DNA of 64,000 bases. It comes from JANRKB01 sp033763695. Its GTDB lineage: Bacteria; Planctomycetota; Phycisphaerae; Phycisphaerales; UBA1924. A model generated the notes under the pieces. That model searched no databases and was not told the DNA's origin. It was given only the letters and a program-made list of their open reading frames with translations. The stretch is from NCBI GenBank assembly GCA_033763695.1, contig JANRKB010000013.1, positions 3,321-67,320 on the forward strand, given 5' to 3'. A program made the translations under genes and the position numbers. Each line of letters begins with the position of its first letter. The first letter of the stretch is position 1. Positions 1 through 8,042 of the stretch are shown here, in pieces.

Positions 1-197
1 GGTGCGGTTCGCGCCGCGGCGTCGGTTCGCACCGAGGGTGAACCGGCGCGCTCATTTATCCGGGGCAAAGCCGCATTGCGGACCATGTCGTCCGCCTGCT
101 TTGAGCGTCTGTGGACCATGCGTGTGAACATGGGCGCTTTGTCATTGTGTGCCCGCCCCGAGCGACGGGGCGCGAGTCTGCGGGAGGTCGGGGTCCG

Positions 198-1157
198 ATG
201 CGAGCCGTTCGAGTTCATGAGTTTGGTCCCCCTGCCGTCATGCATCTGGAGGATGTCCCCGATCCTGTCGCGGGGCCCGGTCAGGTCGTCGTCGCCATCA
301 AGGCCGTGGGCGTCAATCCGGTCGATACCTACATCCGCGCCGGCACCTATGGCCCGCGCGAGTTCCCGTTCACGCCCGGATTTGACGGCGCGGGCGTCAT
401 CGACTCCGTCGGCGTGGGCATCGCCAATCTGCGGCCTGGTGATCGCGTGTACGTCGAACGCTCGCTCAGCGGCACATACGCACAAAAGTGCTTGTGCCTG
501 GCGACGCAGGTACATCCGCTGCCGGCACGCGTGAGCTTCTCGCAAGGTGCGGGCGTGTGTGTGCCGTATGCGACGGCGTATCGCGCGCTGTTTCACAAGT
601 GCCGCGCCAAGCCGGGAGAAACCGTGCTGGTCCACGGCGGCAGCGGCGGCGTCGGACTCGCGGCGATTCAGCTCGCGCGGGCCCACGGCATGCGCATCAT
701 CGCGACGGCAAGCTCTGCAACCGGACGCGAACTGGTGATCCGCCAAGGCGCGCATCACGCCGTCGATCACTCGTCGCTGCTCTATGAAGAGCAGATCCTG
801 GGCCTGACCGGCGGGCGCGGCGTCGACGTCGTCATCGAGATGCTCGCGAACGTCAACCTCGATCGCGATCTGGCGATGCTCGCCATGTTCGGACGCATCG
901 CAATCGTCGGCAATCGCGGACGCATCGGCATTGATCCGCGGCGCGCGATGCAGAAGGACGCGGAGATCCACGGCATGGCGTTGTTCAATGCAACGAGCGT
1001 GGAGCTCGCGCCGGTGCATGCCGCGCTGCACGCGGGGCTGGAGAACGGCACGCTGAACCCGATCGTGGCGAAGGAACTGCCGCTGACCGAGGCCGCGCGG
1101 GCGCATGATCTGATTCTTGAGCCGGGGGCGCACGGCAAGATTGTGTTGCTGCCGTGA
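198..1157 (+). CDS. NAD(P)H:quinone oxidoreductase, zinc-independent MDR family
   Basis: A 319-residue member of the medium-chain dehydrogenase/reductase superfamily, most like the quinone oxidoreductase (zeta-crystallin) branch, which transfers electrons from NAD(P)H to quinones or enones in the cytoplasm. The N-terminus MRAVRVHEFG and the segment VGVNPVDTYIR are typical of the catalytic GroES-like fold. The nucleotide-binding loop is HGGSGGVGLAAIQLA in mid-protein, and no structural-zinc cysteine cluster is visible. The frame is open upstream, but ATG at 198 matches the family N-terminus and follows a GGAGGTC purine stretch. It runs convergently into the next gene. The substrate cannot be told from sequence. 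Confidence 0.87.
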   Translation: MRAVRVHEFGPPAVMHLEDVPDPVAGPGQVVVAIKAVGVNPVDTYIRAGTYGPREFPFTPGFDGAGVIDSVGVGIANLRPGDRVYVERSLSGTYAQKCLCLATQVHPLPARVSFSQGAGVCVPYATAYRALFHKCRAKPGETVLVHGGSGGVGLAAIQLARAHGMRIIATASSATGRELVIRQGAHHAVDHSSLLYEEQILGLTGGRGVDVVIEMLANVNLDRDLAMLAMFGRIAIVGNRGRIGIDPRRAMQKDAEIHGMALFNATSVELAPVHAALHAGLENGTLNPIVAKELPLTEAARAHDLILEPGAHGKIVLLP

Positions 1158-1172
1158 CGGCGTGGGGAACGG

Positions 1173-2549
1173 TCAGTCGCGTCCGCTGAAGACGACGTCG
1201 GTACCGGCGCCGCCGTCGGAGAACGGCCACTTTGACGGGTCTTTGCTCATCACCCCGCCGTTGTCGATTCCGTCGCCCGCGACGCCATAGAGAATGAAGC
1301 GGCGGCCTGATGGGCTTGGCGCATCGAGGCGGCGGTAGACAAAGCCGGTCTTGGACCACGGATCGGCGGGAATCGCCGCGAGGATGCCCGGAACGAGGTC
1401 GTTCAGGCTTTCGGGCGGCTCACCCTTCTGGGCCTCAAATGCGCGGATCGCGAACAGAAGCCGCGTGCCCTGAAGCTCGCACACAGATTGGTCATGCATC
1501 TGCACGATACGTGCGGCGACGTCAACTTCGTTCGAGACACCGGGCTTTGCGTCGAACCTGGCTTTGGCGAATCCGTCGAGATCAAAGACGTCGCGTGTAC
1601 GTTCCCAGCGCGGCACGGCCGCAAGCGCCGCGAGGCCGTCGTACAACTGCTCGTACTTGCGTACGGTGCTCGCACGCCCCCACCACCCGTGTGTCGCTTG
1701 CGTCGTGTCCACGGCATACGCCTTCTCGGCGCGGATGGTGTGGATCATGCTTGGAAATGGACGCTGATCGTCGATAACTGCGATGAGACGGCGCAGCGTG
1801 GCCGCGTCGGCAGGAAGCGCGATCACGTGCTTGCGCAGTTCGTTGTTCGCAAGCGCGACGATCGCGTAACCCACCAACTGATTGATGTGGAGCGGGTTGG
1901 ACGAACTGATCCGCGCGAGCACCAGTTGATCCTGGTACGCCGCGATGATCGCAGGCCAGTCTTTCGCATCCGCGGCCAGCCTCATTCGCGCGGCGTTCAT
2001 GCGGGCCATGGGCCGCAGATTCCCGGTGACGGTGAGATTCCAATCCTGCAACGAGCCTGAGCCGTCGGGCCAGCGGATGTTGAACTTGTCGCGAAGCGCG
2101 GCCTGCGCGGCGAAGACCCCGGCTTTCTCGCAGCGCGTGATCGCGTCTCGGGCTTGCTTGCGTGCCGCGATCGTCGCTTCGTCGCCCTCATCTGCCGCCG
2201 ATGGCGCGTCATAGATCGTCGCGAAGTCCAGCGCGACGCGTTGGCCACCGGGGATGGGCGAGCGTGAGAGTTCGTCTGCAATCGGAACATGGAGGTTGAT
2301 GAGGTCGACGACCATCGGCCACGCGTCGGGGCCACTGGCTCGCTCGCCCCACGTCTCGCGCAGGAGTTGATCGCGAATCGGCGCGAAGTTCGCGGGCGTG
2401 ACGCCCACGCCGTCGGTCCTGGGCGGCGGCGTCGGGGTCAATCGCTCGAACTGGGCTTGAGCGCTGGCCGCGTACGTAGAGGCACCAAGAACGAGAGCCG
2501 CGGCGATCGAGCGAAGTGACAACCCGTGGCGAAAGACGCGATTGGACAT
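1173..2549 (-). CDS. Secreted protein of unknown function
   Basis: A 458-residue protein not recognised as any named family. Starting at ATG 2549 it has a basic N-region, a hydrophobic core (IAAALVLGASTYAASA) and an AQA-type signal peptidase I site, so it is probably exported. The frame stays open upstream of this ATG, but those residues do not resemble a signal peptide. The mature part is soluble, rich in Ala, Arg and Asp, and mostly helical-looking. Its C-terminal third (FEAQKGEPPESLNDLVPGIL, then IPADPWSKTGFVYR) resembles the pattern seen after the helix in planctomycete prepilin-like and DUF1559-type secreted proteins. That similarity is suggestive only. Confidence 0.7.
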   Translation of the reverse strand: MSNRVFRHGLSLRSIAAALVLGASTYAASAQAQFERLTPTPPPRTDGVGVTPANFAPIRDQLLRETWGERASGPDAWPMVVDLINLHVPIADELSRSPIPGGQRVALDFATIYDAPSAADEGDEATIAARKQARDAITRCEKAGVFAAQAALRDKFNIRWPDGSGSLQDWNLTVTGNLRPMARMNAARMRLAADAKDWPAIIAAYQDQLVLARISSSNPLHINQLVGYAIVALANNELRKHVIALPADAATLRRLIAVIDDQRPFPSMIHTIRAEKAYAVDTTQATHGWWGRASTVRKYEQLYDGLAALAAVPRWERTRDVFDLDGFAKARFDAKPGVSNEVDVAARIVQMHDQSVCELQGTRLLFAIRAFEAQKGEPPESLNDLVPGILAAIPADPWSKTGFVYRRLDAPSPSGRRFILYGVAGDGIDNGGVMSKDPSKWPFSDGGAGTDVVFSGRD

Positions 2550-2661
2550 GTGTGCGGTGCCCTGAAAATCGCAACTCAAAACTGCAACTCGAACCCAAGT
2601 CGCAAATGAGTTTACGAAGTGGCGAGGGCGGCGTTCTCGCGACGCGTGAATCCGAAATGAC

Positions 2662-2689
2662 AACGCCCGCCGCGGGTGCGACGGGCGTT
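2662..2689 (-). terminator. Hairpin downstream of a PEP-CTERM gene
   Basis: A perfect 8-bp stem (AACGCCCG paired with CGGGCGTT) with a 12-nt loop lies about 66 nt past the stop of the gene ending at 2756. On the minus strand it is followed by GTCATTT, a weak U-rich stretch, so an intrinsic terminator is plausible but not certain. Confidence 0.5.
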
Positions 2690-2755
2690 GAGAACCAAAC
2701 GTGTGGCCGCGCCTCGTTGGAGATCCGAGGCGGGGCCGAGAGGGGAGTCAGAGGC

Positions 2756-3466
2756 TCAGCGGCGGCGACGGCCGACGACGACACCCGCGAGGCCGAGCAG
2801 CGCGAGGCTGCCGGGCGTGGGGATGTTGCCTTCGTAGCCCGGCTCGCTCAGGTCGGTGCCATACTGGAACCACACGTTGCCGATGCGGCCCAGGTCGAAG
2901 CCCGACGCATTGCCGAAGGTGAACTTCACCGAGTTCTTGATGAGGGGCGTCGAGACGCCGGCGTTGCCGGTGGCGGCGTTGTCACCAGCGCTGGTGATGC
3001 CGTACTGCAGACCATCCGGGCTGGCGGGGCCATCGAGGTTGGTTGAGGTGAAGCGATCGCCGGGGCCAAAGAGACCAAGGCCCGAGGACGAGATGCCGTA
3101 CTTGCGATTGCCGGGGCCGCCCGACAGGCTGTTGAGTGCGGCCCACTCGCCGCCGACGCCGTTGGCGCCTTCGGTCGTGCCGCCGTTGGTGACGGTCGAG
3201 CCGGTGTTCAGCACGGCAGAGATGCGGCTGAAGTTGACGGTCGCGCCGGCGACGTCGAAGAAGACGCCGGTGAGGACGTCGACCGGGACGAGCACGTCGG
3301 CGGTCGACGTGTTGGTCAGGATCACGACGAGGTTCGAGCCCACCACGTCAAACGAGACGGAGGCGGCCTTGGAACCGGACGAACCGCTAAACGTGACCGC
3401 CGCGCTGGCAACGGAAGCAGCGCACAGAGCGGCAGCCGCAGAAGCGGCAACATACGAAGTCTTCAT
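2756..3466 (-). CDS. PEP-CTERM sorting-domain secreted protein
   Basis: A 236-residue exported protein. Its N-terminal signal peptide (MKTSYVAASAAAALCAASVA..) ends near ASAA. The C-terminus carries the tripartite exosortase signal: IPTPGSLALLGLAG, a short hydrophobic stretch, then RRRR at the extreme end. The mature part is rich in Gly, Ser, Thr and Asn, as in small beta-sandwich surface proteins of this class. A well-placed AGGGAG Shine-Dalgarno precedes ATG 3466. It stands alone, transcribed away from acpP, and is presumably a substrate of the exosortase at 32.6-34.5 kb. Its own function is unknown. Confidence 0.88.
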   Translation of the reverse strand: MKTSYVAASAAAALCAASVASAAVTFSGSSGSKAASVSFDVVGSNLVVILTNTSTADVLVPVDVLTGVFFDVAGATVNFSRISAVLNTGSTVTNGGTTEGANGVGGEWAALNSLSGGPGNRKYGISSSGLGLFGPGDRFTSTNLDGPASPDGLQYGITSAGDNAATGNAGVSTPLIKNSVKFTFGNASGFDLGRIGNVWFQYGTDLSEPGYEGNIPTPGSLALLGLAGVVVGRRRR

Positions 3467-3661
3467 GTCAATCTCTCCCTAAACACAACCCTTGCACCCG
3501 ACAACGACGCATGGAAACGTCAGGTGTTGCCCCGATTCTCGCGACTTACGGATGCAGAATCAAGGATTGTGCAATGTAAATCCGCCGAAATCAAAGAGTT
3601 GCGCGATATGCGGGCCTCAGGAAACCCCCAGACCACGTCCGAGAACTGTCATCTTTGTTCA

Positions 3662-3703
3662 CCGGGAAAAACAAACACCACCGGGGCGGAGCCTCCGGTG
3701 GTG
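3662..3703 (-). terminator. Intrinsic terminator of acpP
   Basis: On the minus strand a 9-bp stem (CACCACCGG with CCGGTGGTG) and a 10-nt loop is followed by TTTGTTTTT, 33 nt after the acpP stop. This is a textbook Rho-independent terminator. Confidence 0.85.
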
Positions 3704-3735
3704 CGTGGAAGACTGAAAGGTTCAGCCGAGCAGGA

Positions 3736-3984
3736 TTACTTGCTGGCCTGGGCCTTGTGGATGAACTCGATGGCCTCGCCGACGGTCTTGATCTTCTCGG
3801 CCTGCTCATCGGGGATGGAGGTCTCGAACTCGTCCTCGAACTCCATGACCAGCTCGACGGTGTCGAGGCTGTCGGCGTTGAGATCCTCGACGAACGAGGT
3901 CGAGCGGGTGATCTTGGACTTGTCCGCACCCATCTGCTCGGCCACGATCTCGATCACTTTCGCTTCGATTTCCTGTTCCGTCAC
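3736..3984 (-). CDS. acpP: Acyl carrier protein
   Basis: An 82-residue acyl carrier protein. It carries growing fatty-acyl chains as thioesters on a 4'-phosphopantetheine arm during fatty acid synthesis. The arm attaches to Ser39 in the conserved LNADSLDTVELV segment, and the rest is acidic and four-helical as in the family. The start is read as GTG at 3984, because GGAG lies 8 nt upstream and the protein then has normal AcpP length. An in-frame ATG further upstream would add a non-conserved extension. No other fab gene is adjacent, which is unusual since acpP often sits by fabF or fabG. Confidence 0.93.
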   Translation of the reverse strand: MTEQEIEAKVIEIVAEQMGADKSKITRSTSFVEDLNADSLDTVELVMEFEDEFETSIPDEQAEKIKTVGEAIEFIHKAQASK

Positions 3985-4488
3985 GACTGGTTCTCCGTCA
4001 ATAAGCAGTGAAATTGTGTGCATCCGCGGCGGAGCCGGGAAGCCCACCCCACGTTTGCCCCGCGAAGTTCGGCCCACAGTGAAGCATGCCGCGCGAGGTT
4101 CCCGGGCGTTGGCAGTCCGCCCAGAGCGTCGATTCTACGCGCCGCCGGGGCGGCTGCCAAGCGCATGTGCCGGTTCAGCCTCCCAAACCATTCGGGAAAC
4201 GGTCGGACGCGCCGCCGAGCCGGGCAAACTCAAGCCGCCCGAGTTCCAGAATCTGTCGCGCAGCGACTGCGCATGGAAGCGATTTCGGACCACGCCAATC
4301 GGCGCGATCGTTGCGATCGACGCACCGCAGAGGAGAAACCGGAAACCGCCCTTGCACTTGGGCGAATCCTTGGGATGGAGGGTCGATGAGTCTGATCGCG
4401 GAGGCCGACGGCCTGTGTGTTGCCTTGCAGTGGTGTTGCGTGTGACCCGCGCGATGCCGGAAGCCTGCCGCGTGACGAGGGATCTATC
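3985..4488. other. Intergenic region between divergent acpP and the DUF1444 gene
   Basis: This 504-bp stretch has no convincing gene; the open frames crossing it are antisense or shadow frames. It must hold the divergent promoters, but no clear -10/-35 pair was identified by eye. Confidence 0.5.
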
Positions 4489-5301
4489 GTGTCGAACATG
4501 CCCATGGAGCCGGAGGCGTTCGCGGAAGCCGTGGCACAGATGCTGCGCCGACTTCAGCCGGCGTACGACATCGACCTCGTCGGGCCGCGCGAGCTGCTCG
4601 TCAACGGTCGTCGCCTTGACCTTGAGAACCTGTTCCGCATGGTGAATCACGAGCCGGTGCGCGGCACGGAGATCGTCGAGCATTATCTCGACCAGCTCTT
4701 CAGCGGCGACGCCAGCCAGCTCACCAGCATGACGCTGGATTTCGCCCGCCCGCGGATCATGCCGCGGATCCAGCCCGAGACGATCTTCAATCACCTGGCC
4801 CGCGAGCAGGTGGCGCACGTGCCGTATGTGAACGACACGGTGGTGGTGTTCGTCACCGACCTGCCGCACATGACGGTGAGCATCACGACCGAGCAACTGG
4901 TGCGTTGGCGTCTGAACGTGGACGAGATCGAAGAGATCGCCCGCGAGAACCTGGACAACTACGCGCCCGACCTTGAGATCCAGCTGGTCGAGAGCAAGGA
5001 AGGCGGCAAGGCCGCGATCCTGGGCCAGCACGACGGCTATGACGCGGCACGCCTGCTCTTGGGCGGCTTGTGGGAGCGGCTGGCGCCGCAGCTCGGCGGC
5101 GACTTCTATGTCGCGACGCCGGCCCGCGACATGTTCATCGCCATCAGCCCCGAGCCGGCGAACTTCGTGCGTCGCCTGCAGAATCGCGTGCTGCACGACT
5201 ACAAGCGTCTGCCCTACCCGATCACCCCCGACTTCTTCTACTGCACCCGCGACGGCGTGGCGGGAACCAAGCCCGAGCAAGCCGATCGCGACGCGGCCTG
5301 A
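4489..5301 (+). CDS. DUF1444 family protein (YtpQ-like)
   Basis: A 270-residue cytoplasmic protein matching the pattern of the DUF1444 family, whose biochemical role is not established. Recognisable stretches are FVTDLPHMTVSITTEQL, then the C-terminal FYVATPARDMFIAIS. GTG 4489 is chosen because GAGG lies 8 nt upstream; ATG 4498 is an alternative. No signal peptide or membrane segment is seen. It is divergent from acpP and followed by a 265-bp gap, so it is probably monocistronic. Confidence 0.78.
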   Translation: MSNMPMEPEAFAEAVAQMLRRLQPAYDIDLVGPRELLVNGRRLDLENLFRMVNHEPVRGTEIVEHYLDQLFSGDASQLTSMTLDFARPRIMPRIQPETIFNHLAREQVAHVPYVNDTVVVFVTDLPHMTVSITTEQLVRWRLNVDEIEEIARENLDNYAPDLEIQLVESKEGGKAAILGQHDGYDAARLLLGGLWERLAPQLGGDFYVATPARDMFIAISPEPANFVRRLQNRVLHDYKRLPYPITPDFFYCTRDGVAGTKPEQADRDAA

Positions 5302-5350
5302 GCAGCGAAGCGGGCCCGCTCATTCCCCTGATTACTCCACCGCAACATGG

Positions 5351-5377
5351 CGGCCCGTCGTTCTGCGACACGGGCCG
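5351..5377 (+). terminator. GC-rich hairpin after the DUF1444 gene
   Basis: CGGCCCG at 5351-5357 pairs with CGGGCCG at 5371-5377 around a 13-nt loop, about 50 nt after the stop. No strong T-run follows, so termination is only possible. Confidence 0.3.
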
Positions 5378-5566
5378 CTGTTGCTTTGGCGCACTGGCGG
5401 GCAGGCCGGTTGCCGCCGGCCGCCCTTCGTAAAGTGCAGGGGGAGCGCCGCCCTCGCCGATGCTCTGACGGGCGCGTCTTGATGCACCCGGCGGAGCCGG
5501 GGCGCGAAGAGCAACACCACGCCCGGCGGCACGGCAAGCCGCGAGCAGCGCAGGAGGCGCGACAGC

Positions 5567-6808
5567 GTGCAGGGGTATCGATCACATCATGCGATGCGGT
5601 TCTGGGCCTCGGCTGCCTGTCTGGGCTTGGGCTGCGTGAGCTTGGCCGGGTGTGCCACGAAGCCGACGCCGCCGATGGCGGACACGAGCGCGACCAACGC
5701 AGGGCTGAACGCACTGGCGGCGGGTGATTCCGCCGCAGCCGAGACGCGCGAGCCTGCCGCCGGGGCGAACTACAAGCCCGGGACGCGGCTGAGCGAAACT
5801 GAACTCCAGAAGCTGGCCGAGGAATCGGCGATCGATCTGAACAAGGTGCTGGCCGAGCGGAATCAGCGTCGGGGCGACGCAGGCCAGGCCGACACACGCC
5901 GAGCACCCAGCCAAAGCAAACCCGCCGAGACGACCATCGCCGCGGGCGGGGCCGCCAGCGAGCCCAGCACGACGAGCGCACCGGCAGAGTCGGAGCCGAC
6001 GCCGCCCGCACCGGAAGTGACCAAGCAAGCCGCGCCGACTCCCGAGGCACCGGTCGAAGAAGACCCACAGGCGAAGATGCAGCGTTTGGCCAATGAGCTC
6101 AGCGCACTGATCCAGAAGCGGATGGTGGCCTCGCCCGATCCCGTGCCTGATGTGCTCGCGCTGGCGGCGATCGACGCGCTCAAGCCGGGCGGCTCGGCCG
6201 CGCTGCCCGAGGGCGTCGACAAGTCACTCAGCCCGCCGGAACTCAAGGCGGTGAATGCGGTGCGCGATCTGATCCGCGGCCTCGTGGGCGATCCGGCGAC
6301 AGCCCGCGACCCGGCGAAGGCGGCGGATCGCGTGATGGATGTGCTCAAGCAACTTGCGCAGAGCAAGCCGCTCGCGATCGCGCGTGCCGCACTGTGCAGC
6401 AAGGTGAACGGCTTTGGGCAGTACACGCCGCTGGGCGGCAGCGCGTTCCTCGCGGGCGGGACGTCGAAGGCGATCATCTACACGGAAATCGACGGGTTCT
6501 CGCATCGCGACGAGGTGAACTCGGGTGAGCCGATGTACGCCGTCGAACTGTCGCAGGAGGCCGCGCTGTTTCATGCGGGTGACAACACGCTGCAGTGGCG
6601 CTGGCCGGAGCAACAGATCCGCGAAGTGAGCCGCAACAAGCGGCGGGACTTCTTCGTGATCCGCCAGATCGACCTGCCGCGCAATCTGACCGTCGGGCAG
6701 TATGTGCTCAAGGTGACGATCCGCGACAAGGTGGACGCCAAGGCGGTGGCGCAGACGAGCCTGCCGATCACGATCGTGGCGGATCCGACGCTGGTGACTG
6801 CCAAGTGA
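5567..6808 (+). CDS. Lipoprotein of unknown function
   Basis: A 413-residue lipoprotein. The N-terminus has a hydrophobic segment ending in the lipobox LAGC near residue 29, predicting lipidation and envelope anchoring. A Pro/Ala/Thr/Glu-rich low-complexity region of about 100 residues follows, then a folded C-terminal half with beta-type segments (SKAIIYTEIDGFSHRDEV, GQYVLKVTIRDKVD). GTG 5567 is preferred because a perfect AGGAGG lies 9 nt before it; ATG 5594 has no such site. The stop overlaps the next start (GTGA), so the two genes are translationally coupled. No family was recognised. Confidence 0.8.
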   Translation: MQGYRSHHAMRFWASAACLGLGCVSLAGCATKPTPPMADTSATNAGLNALAAGDSAAAETREPAAGANYKPGTRLSETELQKLAEESAIDLNKVLAERNQRRGDAGQADTRRAPSQSKPAETTIAAGGAASEPSTTSAPAESEPTPPAPEVTKQAAPTPEAPVEEDPQAKMQRLANELSALIQKRMVASPDPVPDVLALAAIDALKPGGSAALPEGVDKSLSPPELKAVNAVRDLIRGLVGDPATARDPAKAADRVMDVLKQLAQSKPLAIARAALCSKVNGFGQYTPLGGSAFLAGGTSKAIIYTEIDGFSHRDEVNSGEPMYAVELSQEAALFHAGDNTLQWRWPEQQIREVSRNKRRDFFVIRQIDLPRNLTVGQYVLKVTIRDKVDAKAVAQTSLPITIVADPTLVTAK

Positions 6809-7659
6809 ATCAGAGCGCGCTTAGTGCGGATGATGCATTCGCGCTCGGCGTGTCGCGGCTGCGTCGTCCTGTGCCGCCCGCGCCGATCGAGTGCTTCGAA
6901 CTCACACACCCGCTCGTGCCCAGTTCGCTCGATGGGCTGACCATCCTGCATCTGACTGACTTGCACATCCGGCGCAGTCGGCCGTTCACACCCATCGTGC
7001 GGCGGCTGATGCACGCGCTCGCAACGACACCGGTTGATCTGATCCTGCTCACGGGCGACTACAGCAATCGCGGCGGCGACGAAGACGCCGCGCTGCACAC
7101 GCTCGGCGCGCTGGCCGCGACGTGGCGCACGCGGCTGGGGGCGTATGCGATCGTGGGCAACCACGACACGCCGATCTTCATGGCGCGGCGGTTTGACGTG
7201 CCCGGCGTCACGTGGCTCGGAAATGAGCCGCTGGATCTGGCACAGGCACCGATCCGCCTGCTGGGCGCGAACTGGCCCGAGGACATGCTCGCGCTGGCGG
7301 TGCGGGCGGGACCGACGCCGCCCGGGCGGCTGGCGCTGACGCTGCTGCACTACCCGAGCATGCTGCCGGCGCAGGCGACGTTTGGGCTGCCGCTGAGTTT
7401 CGCGGGGCACACGCACGGCGGGCAGTTTCGCGCCGGACAGTCGTGGGCCCCGCACACGAGCTGCGACATTCCGGGCACGATGGCCGCGGGCGTGCTGCGT
7501 GTTGATGACTCGCTGTGCGCAGTCAGTCGCGGGCTGGGCGATGCGGTGCTGCAACTGCGCGTGATGTGCCCGCCACAGGCACCGCTGTATACGCTGCGAC
7601 GCGGGCCGCTGCCGCCGGCACGCGCGCGGGGTGAGATGACGCGAATCGCGGCGTGGTGA
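6805..7659 (+). CDS. Metallophosphoesterase (calcineurin-like)
   Basis: A 284-residue protein of the calcineurin-like metallophosphoesterase fold, hydrolysing phosphomono- or diesters with a dinuclear metal centre. All signature blocks are present in order: DLHI, GDYSN, GNHD and GHTHGG. The GTG start at 6805 overlaps the upstream lipoprotein stop by four bases, indicating co-translation. The order of motifs resembles the YkuE/YaeI-type lipid-phosphoesterase branch, but there is no N-terminal transmembrane helix. The substrate is unknown; an envelope substrate would fit the coupled lipoprotein (inference). Confidence 0.88.
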   Translation: MNQSALSADDAFALGVSRLRRPVPPAPIECFELTHPLVPSSLDGLTILHLTDLHIRRSRPFTPIVRRLMHALATTPVDLILLTGDYSNRGGDEDAALHTLGALAATWRTRLGAYAIVGNHDTPIFMARRFDVPGVTWLGNEPLDLAQAPIRLLGANWPEDMLALAVRAGPTPPGRLALTLLHYPSMLPAQATFGLPLSFAGHTHGGQFRAGQSWAPHTSCDIPGTMAAGVLRVDDSLCAVSRGLGDAVLQLRVMCPPQAPLYTLRRGPLPPARARGEMTRIAAW

Positions 7660-7676
7660 TGCGATGCATCGGCCAC

Positions 7677-8042
7677 TCACTCAGCATCATCGGCGTGCTC
7701 ATCTTGCTCGGCCGCACGGCCCCAGAGTTCTTCGCCCGGGTGGCGGGCGGCGTACCACGCGCTGGTAACGCGGCGCAGTTCAGCCGCGAAGCCGATCGCG
7801 CCCAATCGATCGACATCAAGCACGGCAGTGAGGCTGGCGTTGTCGACATCGAGTTGCAGCACCTTCACGCCGGTGCGCTCGGCCAAGGCTTCGGCTGCCG
7901 CGACCACCGTGGAGCGAATCCGCGGATCCGCGAGCGGCTCGCCCTGCAAGGCTCGAAGTCGGACGCGCGTGGCCTTCATGCCGCGATGATACGAAAACCC
8001 CGACAACGCATCGCGGATCAGGTTCTGTTGAACAGCGCTCAC
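7677..8042 (-). CDS. Small conserved-looking protein of unknown function, coupled to a membrane kinase
   Basis: A 121-residue soluble protein with no recognised domain and no signal or membrane segment. GTG 8042 overlaps the kinase stop (GTGA), so it is the last gene of the sigma-kinase operon. An internal ATG at 7979 (MKATRVRLRALQGEPL) would give a 100-residue protein and may be the true start. The central segment (TGVKVLQLDVDNASLTAVLDV) looks like alternating beta strands. It could modulate the kinase, but only its position suggests so. Confidence 0.65.
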   Translation of the reverse strand: MSAVQQNLIRDALSGFSYHRGMKATRVRLRALQGEPLADPRIRSTVVAAAEALAERTGVKVLQLDVDNASLTAVLDVDRLGAIGFAAELRRVTSAWYAARHPGEELWGRAAEQDEHADDAE

